Below, piece after piece: positions 1 through 8,663 of a DNA stretch of 49,468 nucleotides. The notes beneath the pieces were generated by a model. It was given only the letters and a program-made list of their open reading frames with translations, did not search any database and had not been told where the DNA came from. The position numbers were made by a program, and so were the translations under genes. Location of the stretch: the NCBI RefSeq assembly GCF_001908185.1, contig NZ_LGHM01000075.1:1-49468 (forward strand), in the 5' to 3' direction. Position 1 is the stretch's first letter, and each line of letters opens with the position of its first letter. This DNA is from Bradyrhizobium sp. AS23.2 (GTDB lineage: Bacteria > Pseudomonadota > Alphaproteobacteria > Rhizobiales > Xanthobacteraceae).

Positions 1-102
1 CGCCCGGCTACGGGCCGCCCCACCGCCACTCCGAGGCCAAATTCGTCCAACATTCGAATACGCCGTGTAAGGTGGGCGCAAAACAGATACTTGCCCAGCC
101 TC

Positions 103-156
103 GAAGCGAAACCCATCGCCCTTGTTGCGCCGAAGGAGCTTGATGGGTTTCGCTTC
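103..156. repeat. Imperfect palindrome downstream of the ACT-domain gene
   Basis: Two perfect 15-base arms (103-117 and 142-156, GAAGCGAAACCCATC and its complement) are separated by 24 bases. The element lies just after the stop codon of the minus-strand gene that ends at 169, so the transcript could fold into a strong hairpin there. There is no T-tract, so it is better described as an intergenic palindromic repeat that may protect or end the transcript. Bases 1-102 show no convincing gene. Confidence 0.55.
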
Positions 157-168
157 GCTCTACCCATC

Positions 169-570
169 CTACTTTGCTGCGGATATGGCTCGCAGAACAG
201 CCATCGCTTCGTCGGCTCCGTCCGCCGGCACAAAGAGATGATCATGGTGGAAAGCCGAAACGGCGTTCACGCTGATGCCGGCTTCGGCAAGACGCGCCGT
301 AACTTCCGCCAGAAAGCCCAACGCATCGAGCGCGGAGTGAACCGTCAAGGTGATCAGTCGCGAGGCGAACGCGTAGCGGAGTCCAGCCGCCTCAGCCTCT
401 TCGCGTAAGATCACGAGCGTCGTTCCTTCCTGCTCGCGGAATGTCGCCAGCGGGTTGACCTCTGACGGAATGCTTGCGTTTGTCGGGATCGTGCAAAACA
501 CGAAGGTGCCTGGTCGGAGCTCCGGCTTCATGTGTCTCAGTAGGCTAGTGAGATCGCGTTCAGCCGTCAT
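169..570 (-). CDS. ACT domain-containing protein (DUF2241/ACT_3 type)
   Basis: This encodes 133 residues starting at ATG 570. The N-terminal half, with the phrase FVFCTIP and a following NPLATFREQEGTTLVI segment, matches the ACT_3 (DUF2241) type. The C-terminal half (about 65-130) is a second ACT-like fold with ITLTVHSALDALGFLAEVT and a GISVNAVSAFHHDH strand-helix unit. ACT domains usually bind small ligands such as amino acids, so a regulatory or ligand-sensing role is likely, but no partner is visible here. It stands alone between two palindromic repeats, and its ligand cannot be told from sequence. Confidence 0.85.
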   Translation of the reverse strand: MTAERDLTSLLRHMKPELRPGTFVFCTIPTNASIPSEVNPLATFREQEGTTLVILREEAEAAGLRYAFASRLITLTVHSALDALGFLAEVTARLAEAGISVNAVSAFHHDHLFVPADGADEAMAVLRAISAAK

Positions 571-607
571 CGCTGTCTGCCTCTCGGCAAGCGGCGCCGC
601 CGAATCC

Positions 608-687
608 CGTCATTGCGAGCGCAGCGAAGCAATCCAGACTGCCACCGCGGAAAGACTCTGGATTGCTTCGCTGCGCTCGCAATGACG
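608..687. repeat. Palindromic intergenic repeat, family A (CGTCATTGCGAGCG)
   Basis: Long arms beginning CGTCATTGCGAGCGCAGCGA and ending with its complement flank a short centre. The transcript of either strand would form a long hairpin. A second, degenerate copy is at 18041-18159. The element lies between the start of the ACT gene and the end of dinB and carries no ORF of its own. Such elements are common in Bradyrhizobium-type genomes. Confidence 0.85.
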
Positions 688-712
688 ATGTGGAAGGCGA
701 AGGGTGGATCCA

Positions 713-2002
713 TCACTCCTGCGCCTTCTCCGGCCCGTCATAGGCAATGCCGCGAATGACGGCGGCATTGCCGAACTTCTTGCGCAAACTGTCCACCGCG
801 CGTTCGGCGTGCGCGGCGCGGCGGTCGAGCATGTCGGTGTCGTCAGAGGCCGAGCCTTCGCGGAGCGCGCTGACGCCGGCGCCCATGAGGCGGAAGGCGG
901 TGCCGTCGATCTCTTTCGCCAGCATCTCGCGGCAGATCGAAAATATCTTCGCGGCGAGCTGCGTCGGGGCCGCGATCGATTGCGAGCGGGTGCGCTGGCG
1001 GAAGTCGGCGGTCTTCAGCTTCAGCGTGATGGTCGAGCCGGCAAGCTCGCTGCTCTTCAGCCGCGATGACGTCTTCTCGCAGAGCCGCCACAGGATCTTT
1101 TCCAGCGTTGCGAAATCGCGGATATCGGTTTCAAAGGTGGTTTCGCTGGAAATCGTCTTGGCGCCGCGGTCGGGCTCGACGTGGCGGTCGTCGATGCCGC
1201 GGGCGAGCCGCCACAGCCTGCGGCCGTCGCTGGGAAACTGCCGCATCATCTCGATCTCGTCGGCCTTTTGCAGGTCGGCGATGATGCGGAAGCCGCGCTG
1301 GACCAGCCGCTCCTGCGTCGCCGGTCCCACGCCGAAGATGAAGCCGACCGGCTTTTCCGCCAGCATCAAACGGGCTTCCTCCTGATCGAGCGCCGCGAAG
1401 CCGCGCGGCTTGTCGAGGTCGGAGGCGATCTTGGCCAGGAACTTGTTGCAGGACAGGCCGACGGAGACGCTGATGCCGATGTCGCGCTCGATGTTGCGGG
1501 CGAACCGCGCCAGAACCTTGGCCGGAACCATGCCGTGCACGCGCTCGGTGCCGGAGAGATCGAGGAAGGCCTCGTCGATCGAGAGCGGCTCGACCAGCGG
1601 CGTCAGCGCCTGCATGGCCTGACGCACCTCGCGGCCGACGCGGACGTATTTCGCCATGTCCGGCGGGATCACGGTTGCATGCGGGCAGGCTTCCAGCGCC
1701 TTGAACATCGGCATGGCCGAGCGAACGCCATAGGTGCGCGCGATGTAGCAGGCGGCCGACACCACGCCGCGCTTGCCGCCGCCGATGATGACGGGCTTGT
1801 CGGCGATGTCAGGATTGTCGCGCTTCTCGACGGTCGCATAGAAGGCGTCGCAGTCGATATGGGCGATGGTCAGCGTTGACAGCGCGCGGTGGCGGACGAG
1901 GCGAGGGGAACCGCAGGCGGAACAGCGCCGCACGCCCATATCCAGATCGGCCAGACAATCCCGGCAGAAGCAGCGGGGCCCGGCCGGGTCGGGGGTGCTC
2001 AC
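713..2002 (-). CDS. dinB: DNA polymerase IV with N-terminal zinc ribbon
   Basis: This is a Y-family translesion polymerase of 429 residues. The palm begins with HIDCDAFYATVEKRD (first catalytic Asp at about residue 50), and the second carboxylates are in PLSIDEAFLD near residue 144. Finger, thumb and little-finger regions follow at normal length. Ahead of the polymerase is a 35-residue extension with C13-x2-C16 and C27-x2-C30, a zinc-ribbon pattern absent from E. coli DinB. No obvious terminal beta-clamp motif is seen. The start is GTG at 2002, whose GTGA overlaps the stop of the upstream DUF3572 gene, so the two are translationally coupled. The expected role is bypass of damaged bases and stress mutagenesis. 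Confidence 0.95.
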   Translation of the reverse strand: MSTPDPAGPRCFCRDCLADLDMGVRRCSACGSPRLVRHRALSTLTIAHIDCDAFYATVEKRDNPDIADKPVIIGGGKRGVVSAACYIARTYGVRSAMPMFKALEACPHATVIPPDMAKYVRVGREVRQAMQALTPLVEPLSIDEAFLDLSGTERVHGMVPAKVLARFARNIERDIGISVSVGLSCNKFLAKIASDLDKPRGFAALDQEEARLMLAEKPVGFIFGVGPATQERLVQRGFRIIADLQKADEIEMMRQFPSDGRRLWRLARGIDDRHVEPDRGAKTISSETTFETDIRDFATLEKILWRLCEKTSSRLKSSELAGSTITLKLKTADFRQRTRSQSIAAPTQLAAKIFSICREMLAKEIDGTAFRLMGAGVSALREGSASDDTDMLDRRAAHAERAVDSLRKKFGNAAVIRGIAYDGPEKAQE

Positions 2003-2331
2003 GGCACGTCGCGCTCCCAGGAGGGGTCACCGAGCGCGTCGCCCAGCACCTGCCGCGCCGCGGCAACGTTGGTCGGATGCAGTTCCGAGGCACTGGCAAA
2101 GGCCTTCACGGTGGCGTCATCGCGCATCACGAAATCGAGCACGCTGAGGAGGAAATTCGGATCCGAGGCGGCGTTGCGCAGGGTCTCCGGACCGACACCT
2201 GTCTCGGCCAGGAACAGGCCCAGCCGCTCAGGCTCGCTCGCAACGAAAGAGAGCGCCTGAATCGCAACGATTTCAGCGACTTCACGGGGGTTGTGAACAG
2301 GCTTTTTCAAGGGGGCGGTTTGCCTTTCCAT
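1999..2331 (-). CDS. DUF3572 family protein
   Basis: A 110-residue, mostly helical protein with the family-like core REVAEIVAIQALSFVASEPE and a following FLAETGVGPETLR segment. The function is unknown. The start is ATG 2331, and the stop overlaps the dinB start by four bases, so the two genes form a coupled operon. The coupling suggests a link to replication or mutagenesis, but that is only an inference from position. Confidence 0.85.
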   Translation of the reverse strand: MERQTAPLKKPVHNPREVAEIVAIQALSFVASEPERLGLFLAETGVGPETLRNAASDPNFLLSVLDFVMRDDATVKAFASASELHPTNVAAARQVLGDALGDPSWERDVP

Positions 2332-2551
2332 TAACTTTCGGTCTCTAATTTGGAATCATCATGCCCGAGTCTTCGGCCTGAGTCTTGCGACCGCAGACAA
2401 GCAGCTGGAAACCACATCGCAAAAAGTCGACCCTCGGGTTTAACGAAACTCAAGCAAATCTGAGGCTAGTTTGAATCCAGTTTTCGAAGCGCCGGCGAGC
2501 GGCGCCTGAGGCGTCATATGTATCGGTCTTCGGGCCAATCAGGAGGGCGGG

Positions 2552-2917
2552 ATGGCTAAGACCGTCCTGATCGTGGAAGACAACGAGCTCAACATGAAGC
2601 TCTTCCGCGACCTGTTGGAGGCACACGGCTACCAGACTTCGGGCACCAGCAACGGCTACGAGGCGCTCGACCTCGTTCGCAAGATGCGGCCCGACCTCGT
2701 GCTGATGGATATCCAATTGCCGCAGGTCTCGGGCCTGGAGGTGACGCGCTGGATCAAGGACGATCCGGAGCTGCGCGCCATTCCCGTCGTCGCGGTCACC
2801 GCGTTCGCCATGAAGGGCGACGAAGAGCGCATCCGCGAGGGCGGCTGCGAAGCCTATTTGTCCAAGCCGATCTCGGTCGGCAAATTCATTGAGACGGTCC
2901 GACGTTTCATCGGGTAG
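2552..2917 (+). CDS. divK: Single-domain response regulator DivK
   Basis: A 121-residue stand-alone receiver domain. The acidic pocket is ED at 9-10, the phospho-acceptor is D53 in [11 protein letters not shown], the conserved Thr is in VTAFAM, and the Lys is in LSKPIS. In Caulobacter and relatives DivK is phosphorylated by DivJ, dephosphorylated by PleC, and controls the CckA-CtrA pathway. The start ATG follows a GGAGGGCGGG ribosome-binding region. It is 13 bases upstream of pleD, the usual arrangement, so the two are probably cotranscribed. Confidence 0.95.
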   Translation: MAKTVLIVEDNELNMKLFRDLLEAHGYQTSGTSNGYEALDLVRKMRPDLVLMDIQLPQVSGLEVTRWIKDDPELRAIPVVAVTAFAMKGDEERIREGGCEAYLSKPISVGKFIETVRRFIG

Positions 2918-2930
2918 GGAGTGAATTTCA

Positions 2931-4304
2931 GTGTCCGCGCGTATCCTGGTCGTCGATGACGTCCCTGCCAACGTCAAATTGCTCGAAGCCCGACTCTCCG
3001 CCGAATATTTTGACGTGATGACCGCCTCGAACGGCACCGAGGCGCTGGCGATCTGCCGCCGCGCCGAGTGCGATATCATCCTGCTCGACGTGATGATGCC
3101 CGACATCGATGGTTACGAGGTCTGCCGCCGCCTGAAGTCCGATCCAGCCACGCACCACATTCCCGTCGTGATGGTGACGGCGCTCGATAGCCCCGCTGAC
3201 CGCAACCGCGGGCTGGAGGCCGGTGCCGACGATTTCCTCACCAAACCCGTTTCCGATGTCGTGCTGATCGCGCGCGTGCGCTCACTGACGCGGCTGAAGA
3301 TGATGACCGATGAACTGCGCATGCGCGCCATCACCTCGATCGAGATCGGCATGCAGGCGCCGGAGCGCAGCGCGGTCGCAGATACGGGCAAGGGCGGCCG
3401 CATCCTGCTGGTTGACGACCGCGAGTCCTCCTACGAGCGGCTGGCGACGCTGCTCGCGGCCGAGCACACCGTCGATGTCGAGCCGAACCCGACGGAAGCG
3501 CTGTTCCACGCCGCCGAGGGCAATTACGACCTCCTGATCGTCTCGCTCGACCTCAACAATTTCGACGGCCTGCGGCTGTGCAGCCAGGCACGCTCGCTGG
3601 AGCGCACGCGTCATGTGCCGATCCTGGCGATCGCGGATCCCGAGAACTCGACGCGACTGCTCCGCGGCCTCGAGATCGGCGTCAACGACTATCTGCTGCG
3701 TCCCATCGACAAGAACGAGCTTCTGGCCCGCGCCCGCACCCAGATCCGCCGCCGCCGCTACACCGACCATCTGCGCGACAACGTGCAGAATTCGATCGAG
3801 ATGGCGATCACCGATGCGCTCACCGGCCTGCACAATCGCCGCTACATGGAAAGCCATCTGGCGACCCTTGCCGAGCAGGCCTCGATCCGCGGCAAGCCGC
3901 TGGCGCTGATGATCCTGGACATCGACTATTTCAAGTCGATCAACGACAGTTACGGCCATGATGCCGGCGACGATGTGCTGCGCGAGTTCGCGGTGCGCGT
4001 GCGCAAGTCGATCCGTGGCATCGATCTCGCCTGCCGCTACGGCGGCGAGGAGTTCGTCATCGTGATGCCGGAGACCGATCTCCATGTCGCCGGCATGGTT
4101 GCCGAGCGCCTGCGCCGCTCGATCGCCGGAGAGCCGTTCGCGATCCACAAGGGGACGAAGCGCATCGAGGTCACGATCTCGATCGGCCTCACGACGCTGG
4201 AGCAGAAGGGCGAGGCGGTCGCCGATGTCCTCAAGCGCGCAGACACGGCGCTCTACCGCGCCAAGCACGACGGCCGCAATCGCGTGGTGTCGCAGGCGGC
4301 GTGA
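2931..4304 (+). CDS. pleD: Diguanylate cyclase response regulator PleD
   Basis: This 457-residue protein has three domains: receiver 1 (about 1-120, D53 in LLDVMMPDIDG), receiver 2 (about 155-272, degenerate, with D207 in SLDLNNFDG) and GGDEF (about 290-455). The active site is GGEEF at 371-375. A product-inhibition I-site RxxD is present at R362-D365. PleD makes cyclic di-GMP when phosphorylated and drives the motile-to-sessile transition at the cell pole. The start is GTG 2931, preceded by GGGAG. Domain order and length match Caulobacter PleD. Confidence 0.96.
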   Translation: MSARILVVDDVPANVKLLEARLSAEYFDVMTASNGTEALAICRRAECDIILLDVMMPDIDGYEVCRRLKSDPATHHIPVVMVTALDSPADRNRGLEAGADDFLTKPVSDVVLIARVRSLTRLKMMTDELRMRAITSIEIGMQAPERSAVADTGKGGRILLVDDRESSYERLATLLAAEHTVDVEPNPTEALFHAAEGNYDLLIVSLDLNNFDGLRLCSQARSLERTRHVPILAIADPENSTRLLRGLEIGVNDYLLRPIDKNELLARARTQIRRRRYTDHLRDNVQNSIEMAITDALTGLHNRRYMESHLATLAEQASIRGKPLALMILDIDYFKSINDSYGHDAGDDVLREFAVRVRKSIRGIDLACRYGGEEFVIVMPETDLHVAGMVAERLRRSIAGEPFAIHKGTKRIEVTISIGLTTLEQKGEAVADVLKRADTALYRAKHDGRNRVVSQAA

Positions 4305-4331
4305 CGCAGGCTGCGCGCCACCAACTCGGCT

Positions 4332-4464
4332 GTCGTCCCCGCGAATGCGGGGACCCCATAACCCCGGGGAGGGGTTATGGCGCGAGCTGATAACCACGAG
4401 TCTCCGCCAAACTCCTCCCTGTGGTGATGGGTCCCGGATCTGCGCTTCGCTTGTCCGGGACGAC
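4332..4464. repeat. Palindromic intergenic repeat, family B (GTCGTCCCCGCGAATGCGGG)
   Basis: About 133 bases with outer arms GTCGTCCC.../...GGGACGAC, a small inner CCCCGCGAATGCGGGG hairpin, and an inner pair around ATAACCCCGGGGAGG and CTCCCTGTGGTGATGGG. It lies 27 bases after pleD and may end or stabilise that transcript. I recognise this as a repeat type frequent in Bradyrhizobium intergenic DNA; that is recall and has not been checked. Confidence 0.8.
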
Positions 4465-4632
4465 GCCGGAGAAATAGTGCGCCAAGAAGCGCCCGAAACA
4501 AAAAGCGCGAAAACAACCCCATGCACAGTAGCCGACGATAGCCGGATCAACGGCTTACGCGAGCAGCAACCTGTTTGACACGTCGGGCAAAACAGGCGCA
4601 TTTTGCCAACATTGCGCGGTGTCCCAAGCTCT

Positions 4633-4739
4633 GCTGTCATTCCCCGCGAAGGCGGGGAATCCAGTACGCCGCGGCTTCTCGGTTCTAACCACACTGTCTC
4701 TGGAATACTGGATCACCCGCCTTCGCGGGTGATGACAGC
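4633..4739. repeat. Palindromic intergenic repeat, family C (GCTGTCATTCCCCGCGAAGG)
   Basis: Arms GCTGTCATTCCCCGCGAAGG... and ...CCTTCGCGGGTGATGACAGC pair over more than 25 bases with few mismatches, and each arm has its own small hairpin. It lies between pleD and the end of the minus-strand tetR gene. The 170 bases between repeats B and C hold no supportable gene. Confidence 0.8.
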
Positions 4740-4759
4740 TTGCGACACGAAGACAGCAG

Positions 4760-5371
4760 TTACTGTGGCGTGCGCTTGGCTCGCGTCACCGCAGGCTTCG
4801 CCGTATCCTCTGCCACTTCCACGCCCGCACTCCGCAGCAGCACCTTCGCGGCTTCCTTCGCCGCGCGGGCCATCGCTGGATCGTCGCGGACGAGATCCTG
4901 CGCGATCGAGCCGTCGACCAGCAGCACGAGCTGGGTCGCCAGCGCATCCGCGTCCGCAATACCGAGCTCGTTCAGCCGATCACGAAACCAGATGCGGCGG
5001 TTTTCCTTGAACGCGACGGCGATTTTTTTTACCGCGCGGTCCTCTGCGCCGAGCTCCGCCACTGCATTCACGAACGGGCAGCCGCGAAAGTCTTTCGCCG
5101 CAAAACGCCGCTCCAGCGAATCGAAGGTGGCGAGGATCTGCTCGGCCGGAGGCTTGTCGGACGGGCGCGGCTGCACGAAGCGGCGCTCCAGATAGGCCGC
5201 GATCAGCGCGTCCTTGGAGGGGAAGTGGTTGTAGAGCGTGCGTTTGGAGATGCCCACCTCGGCCGCGATGGTGTCAACGCCGATTGCGCGAATGCCCTGC
5301 AGATAGAACAGCTTGTCGGCTGTTTCGAGGATCCGCTCTTTCATCGTCTGTTGGGCGGGCGAGGGAGCCAT
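4760..5371 (-). CDS. TetR/AcrR family transcriptional regulator
   Basis: A 203-residue repressor if started at ATG 5371; a GTG at 5404 would add 11 residues. The N-terminal helix-turn-helix is clear: ILETADKLFYLQGIRAIGVD followed by AAEVGISKRTLYNHFPSKDAL. The C-terminal half is an all-helical ligand/dimer domain of TetR_C type with RGCPFVNAVAEL. It is divergent from the MFS gene at 5502, so it most likely represses that transporter and itself from the shared gap. The inducer is unknown. Confidence 0.9.
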   Translation of the reverse strand: MAPSPAQQTMKERILETADKLFYLQGIRAIGVDTIAAEVGISKRTLYNHFPSKDALIAAYLERRFVQPRPSDKPPAEQILATFDSLERRFAAKDFRGCPFVNAVAELGAEDRAVKKIAVAFKENRRIWFRDRLNELGIADADALATQLVLLVDGSIAQDLVRDDPAMARAAKEAAKVLLRSAGVEVAEDTAKPAVTRAKRTPQ

Positions 5372-5414
5372 GCGACGGGATAAGTCCTCTGCGCTTGACA
5401 GCACCCGCTAACTA

Positions 5415-5435
5415 TAGACTAAGTAAACAGGTCTG
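5415..5435. promoter_or_regulatory. Possible TetR operator
   Basis: In the 130-base gap between tetR and the MFS gene, the half-sites AGAC (5416-5419) and GTCT (5431-5434) form an imperfect palindrome in an AT-richer patch. TetR proteins normally bind palindromes at this position in divergent pairs. The match is short and the assignment weak. Confidence 0.3.
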
Positions 5436-5501
5436 TGTAACCAAAATCAGCGGGAATTGCAGACGACGGCTACTGCGCCGCGCCCATGAGGGAGAAGAAA
5501 A

Positions 5502-6734
5502 ATGCCCCTGTTGCAGGTCCTGCGTCCGACCTTGCCCATCCTGATCGGCGCTTCGATCATGCTCACGCTGAGCATGGGGCTGCGGCAAAGCCTCGGCATC
5601 TTCCTGCAACCGCTGACGCACGACATCCACATCTCGGTGTCGGACTTCACGCTGGCGCTGGCCGTGCAGAACCTCGCCTGGGGCTTCCTGCAACCGCTCG
5701 CCGGCGCAATGACGGTGCGCTACGGCTTCCGGCCGATCATGATCGCGGGTTCGCTGATGTACATTGCGGGCCTCGTCTTCATGGCGACCGCCAACGGCCT
5801 CATCAGCGTGATGATCGGCGGGGGCGTGCTGATCGGCACCTCGCTGGCCTGCACCGCGGCGGCGATCGCGATGTCGGTGGCGGCGCGCGCGGTGCCCGCA
5901 ACGGTGCGCTCCACCGTGCTCGGCATTGTGTCCGGCGCGGGCTCGCTCGGTGCGCTGCTGTCGGCGCCGATCGGGCAGATGCTCAATGAGGGTTTTGGCT
6001 GGCGCATCGGGCTCGCCGGCTTCGTCGTCATGTCGGTGCTGATGATTCCCGCCGCCTGGTATGCCGGGCGCATCGACAGGATTCCGCTGCCGACGCCGTC
6101 CGCTGACGACATCGGCGATGCCACGGCCGCGTCGGTGGCGAAGGCGGCGTTCGGCAATGCGCCCTTCATGGTGATGACCTGCGCCTATCTCGTTTGCGGC
6201 ATGCAGCTCGTATTTCTCACCACACACCTGCCGTCCTATCTCGCGATCTGTGGCCTTGATCCGATGCTGAGCGCGCAGACGCTCGGCATGATCGGCGGCT
6301 TCAACGTGCTGGGCTCGCTGTTCTTCGGCTGGGCCGGCCAGCGCTGGAACAAGCTGGCGCTGCTGGGCGGGATCTACATCCTGCGCTCGCTCGCGCTCGC
6401 CTGGTACTTCATGCTGCCTGCGACGCCATTCTCGACGCTGCTGTTCGGCGCGATCATGGGCTTCCTGTGGATGGGCGTCGGCCCGCTGGTCGCGGGCGCG
6501 GTCGCCGAGATGTTTGGCCTGCGCTGGCAGGCGATGATCCAGGGACTCGCCTTCATGAGCCATCAGATCGGCAGCTTCCTCGGCGCCTACGGGGGCGGGG
6601 TGCTCTATGACTCGCTCGGCTCATACACGATGGCCTGGCGCATCGGCGTGGCGCTTGGCCTTGCCGGCGGCATCATCCAGGTCGCGTTCGCGCTGATCCG
6701 GCCGTCGCAGCCGCCGGTGTTGCGAACGGCATAG
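5502..6734 (+). CDS. MFS transporter
   Basis: A 410-residue membrane protein with about 12 predicted hydrophobic segments, split by a central loop around residues 195-212 (DRIPLPTPSADDIGDA). The first half carries the typical LAWGFLQPLAGAMTVRYGFRP loop between helices 2 and 3. It belongs to the major facilitator superfamily, probably an exporter given the divergent TetR repressor, but the substrate cannot be told. The start ATG 5502 has GAGGGAG about nine bases upstream. Confidence 0.9.
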   Translation: MPLLQVLRPTLPILIGASIMLTLSMGLRQSLGIFLQPLTHDIHISVSDFTLALAVQNLAWGFLQPLAGAMTVRYGFRPIMIAGSLMYIAGLVFMATANGLISVMIGGGVLIGTSLACTAAAIAMSVAARAVPATVRSTVLGIVSGAGSLGALLSAPIGQMLNEGFGWRIGLAGFVVMSVLMIPAAWYAGRIDRIPLPTPSADDIGDATAASVAKAAFGNAPFMVMTCAYLVCGMQLVFLTTHLPSYLAICGLDPMLSAQTLGMIGGFNVLGSLFFGWAGQRWNKLALLGGIYILRSLALAWYFMLPATPFSTLLFGAIMGFLWMGVGPLVAGAVAEMFGLRWQAMIQGLAFMSHQIGSFLGAYGGGVLYDSLGSYTMAWRIGVALGLAGGIIQVAFALIRPSQPPVLRTA

Positions 6735-6855
6735 GCGCAGTCTGCTCATTTGTTGGGCGAAGCGCCACTGCGTGAAGCAGCGTGAAACGGGCTTGTCGCA
6801 AAGCAGCAAATTGGAATCGAAGCGCAGTCAGTGGGTTGGGTGAGAAACCCGTCCA

Positions 6856-6871
6856 TGGCGTGAATCTTGCC
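6856..6871 (+). promoter_or_regulatory. Sigma-54 (RpoN) promoter of amtB
   Basis: The sequence TGGCGTGAATCTTGCC matches the -24/-12 consensus: TGGC at 6856-6859 and TTGC at 6867-6870, with exactly ten bases between the invariant GG and GC. Transcription would start near 6882 and give a leader of about 260 bases before amtB. Control of amtB by NtrC and sigma-54 under nitrogen limitation is established in enteric bacteria and rhizobia. I saw no clear NtrC site upstream. Between the promoter and the ATG there is a 12-base tandem duplication (GACATCTCTTGC twice, 7102-7125). Confidence 0.75.
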
Positions 6872-7142
6872 TGCCTTGACGGAGAATTGGAACCGTCTCC
6901 GACGCTTCCCGATCTGGCGCGAAGGGAAAGGCCGATAAGCCATGAGGCTGGTCGACGCCAGTCTCCAGCCATTGAAGCTCGACGACCTCAGCGCGCCGAG
7001 TCCCGATCGTTGTGTCGCAAAAATCCGAGCTGATCGCGCTGGCGCCATCGCGCCGGCGCGAACGTTCATCTCGCGGATTCCAGTCAAAGCCACGGCCAGA
7101 CGACATCTCTTGCGACATCTCTTGCGCCTTGGGAGGACGACA

Positions 7143-8534
7143 ATGGAATCAGGAAAATCCACGCGCCAAAGGCTCGTGACGTTGGTGGTCGCGTTGTTGG
7201 GAATTGCGCTTCTCTGCGTCGCCCTCGGCGACGTTGCTTTTGCGGAGGACGCGGGCCCGCCGGCTTGCGGCGGCAAGATCCTCGAGAAGTGCACGCCCAA
7301 TTCCGGCGACACCGCCTGGATGCTCACCTCCGTTGCCCTGGTGCTGATGATGACGATCCCGGGGCTTGGGCTGTTCTATGGCGGCATGGTGCGCAAGAAG
7401 AACGTGGGCGACACGGTGATGACGAGCTTCGCTGTGACCTGCTTGGTCACGATCCTGTTCGCGATCCTGACTTACAGCCTGGCATTCCGCGCCGGCACGC
7501 CGTTCATCGGCGGGTTCGACCGCGTGTTCCTGAGGGACATCCTGAGCGACATCGGCAAGGGCGGCATCGGCAATCCCAATCCGCTCGCGGCGACGATTCC
7601 CGAAAGCGTCTACATCTGCTTCCAGATGACGTTTGCAATCATCACGCCGGCGCTGATCGCGGGGGCCTTTGCCGAGCGGATGAAATTCTCCGCGATGCTG
7701 TGGTTCATCGGCCTGTGGGCGATCTTCGTTTATGCGCCGATTGCGCATTGGGTGTGGGGCCCCGACGGAATCTTCGCCTCCGGCAACGACGCCGCCCGGG
7801 TCAAGGTGCTCGATTTCGCCGGCGGAACCGTCGTGCATATCAATGCCGGCGTGGCGGGCCTGATGTGCGCCATTATGCTCGGCAAGCGCAAGGAGACGGG
7901 GCCGGCCCATAACATGGTGCTCACCTTCATCGGCGCCTCGTTGCTCTGGGTCGGCTGGTTCGGCTTCAATGCGGGGTCCGCGGTGACGGCAGGCATGCAG
8001 GCCGGCATGGCGATGCTGGTGACGCAGATCGCAACGGCCGTTGCGGCTTTCACCTGGATGCTGGTCGAATGGTCGCTCAAGGGCAAGCCGACGGTCGTCG
8101 GTATGTGCTCGGGCGCGGTCGCAGGCCTCGTCGCCATCACGCCTGCCTCCGGTTTCGTCGGCCCGATCGGCGCCTTCGTGATCGGCATTTCAGCCGGTGT
8201 CCTCTGCTACTGGGGATGCACCGGGCTGAAGGGCATGTTCAGCTACGACGACGCGCTCGATTGCTTCGGCGTTCACGCCGTCGGCGGCATTGTCGGTGCG
8301 CTTCTGACCGGAGTGTTCGCTGTCGAGCAGTATGGCGGCACAGCGGGCGCGCTCGAAGGCAATCCCGGCCAGTTCATCAACCAGTGCATCGGTGTCGGCA
8401 CGGTGTTGGTCTATGACGCCGTCGTCAGTCTGATCATTCTCTATGTGGTCAAGCTGTTCGTCGGTCTGCGGGTCTCGGCGGATATGGAGCGCGACGGTCT
8501 CGATCTCACAGTGCATGGCGAGGTCGTGCACTAG
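7143..8534 (+). CDS. amtB: Ammonium transporter AmtB
   Basis: A 463-residue Amt/Rh/Mep channel. A cleavable signal peptide (about 1-34, ending VAFA-ED) precedes eleven membrane segments. Key residues visible are the Asp and first pore His in DFAGGTVVHINAG, the second pore His in FGVHAVGG, and the Phe gate residues around CFQMTFA. The cytoplasmic tail ADMERDGLDLTVHGE is the part that PII (GlnK) contacts in known homologues. I chose ATG 7143 because it follows GGGAGGA and begins the signal peptide; the frame is open further upstream without signal. It has a sigma-54 promoter, and unusually no glnK gene precedes it. Confidence 0.96.
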   Translation: MESGKSTRQRLVTLVVALLGIALLCVALGDVAFAEDAGPPACGGKILEKCTPNSGDTAWMLTSVALVLMMTIPGLGLFYGGMVRKKNVGDTVMTSFAVTCLVTILFAILTYSLAFRAGTPFIGGFDRVFLRDILSDIGKGGIGNPNPLAATIPESVYICFQMTFAIITPALIAGAFAERMKFSAMLWFIGLWAIFVYAPIAHWVWGPDGIFASGNDAARVKVLDFAGGTVVHINAGVAGLMCAIMLGKRKETGPAHNMVLTFIGASLLWVGWFGFNAGSAVTAGMQAGMAMLVTQIATAVAAFTWMLVEWSLKGKPTVVGMCSGAVAGLVAITPASGFVGPIGAFVIGISAGVLCYWGCTGLKGMFSYDDALDCFGVHAVGGIVGALLTGVFAVEQYGGTAGALEGNPGQFINQCIGVGTVLVYDAVVSLIILYVVKLFVGLRVSADMERDGLDLTVHGEVVH

Positions 8535-8630
8535 AGCCCGTTCCGATGGAATCGGAACGGGACTCTAGATTCTTGTTTTTGACGCGTTTTCTTTACGCGA
8601 ACCGGTATCCACTTCGCTTGAAAACGCTCG
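8535..8630 (+). repeat. Intergenic repeat, family D, copy 1
   Basis: It begins at the amtB stop with a perfect hairpin (CCCGTTCCGAT / ATCGGAACGGG) and continues through TTCTTGTTTTTGACGCGTTT and CTTTACGCGAACCGGTATCC to AAAACGCTC. The hairpin followed by TTCTTGTTTTT could also end amtB transcription. An inverted copy lies at 9539-9620. Confidence 0.8.
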
Positions 8631-8663
8631 AGACAGCCGAGCGCAATGTCGCTCGAAAACGCC

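Noticed and set aside
5396..5420. TTGACA at 5396 with TATAGA as a promoter for the MFS gene
   Set aside because: The spacing is about 12 bases, too short for a sigma-70 promoter.
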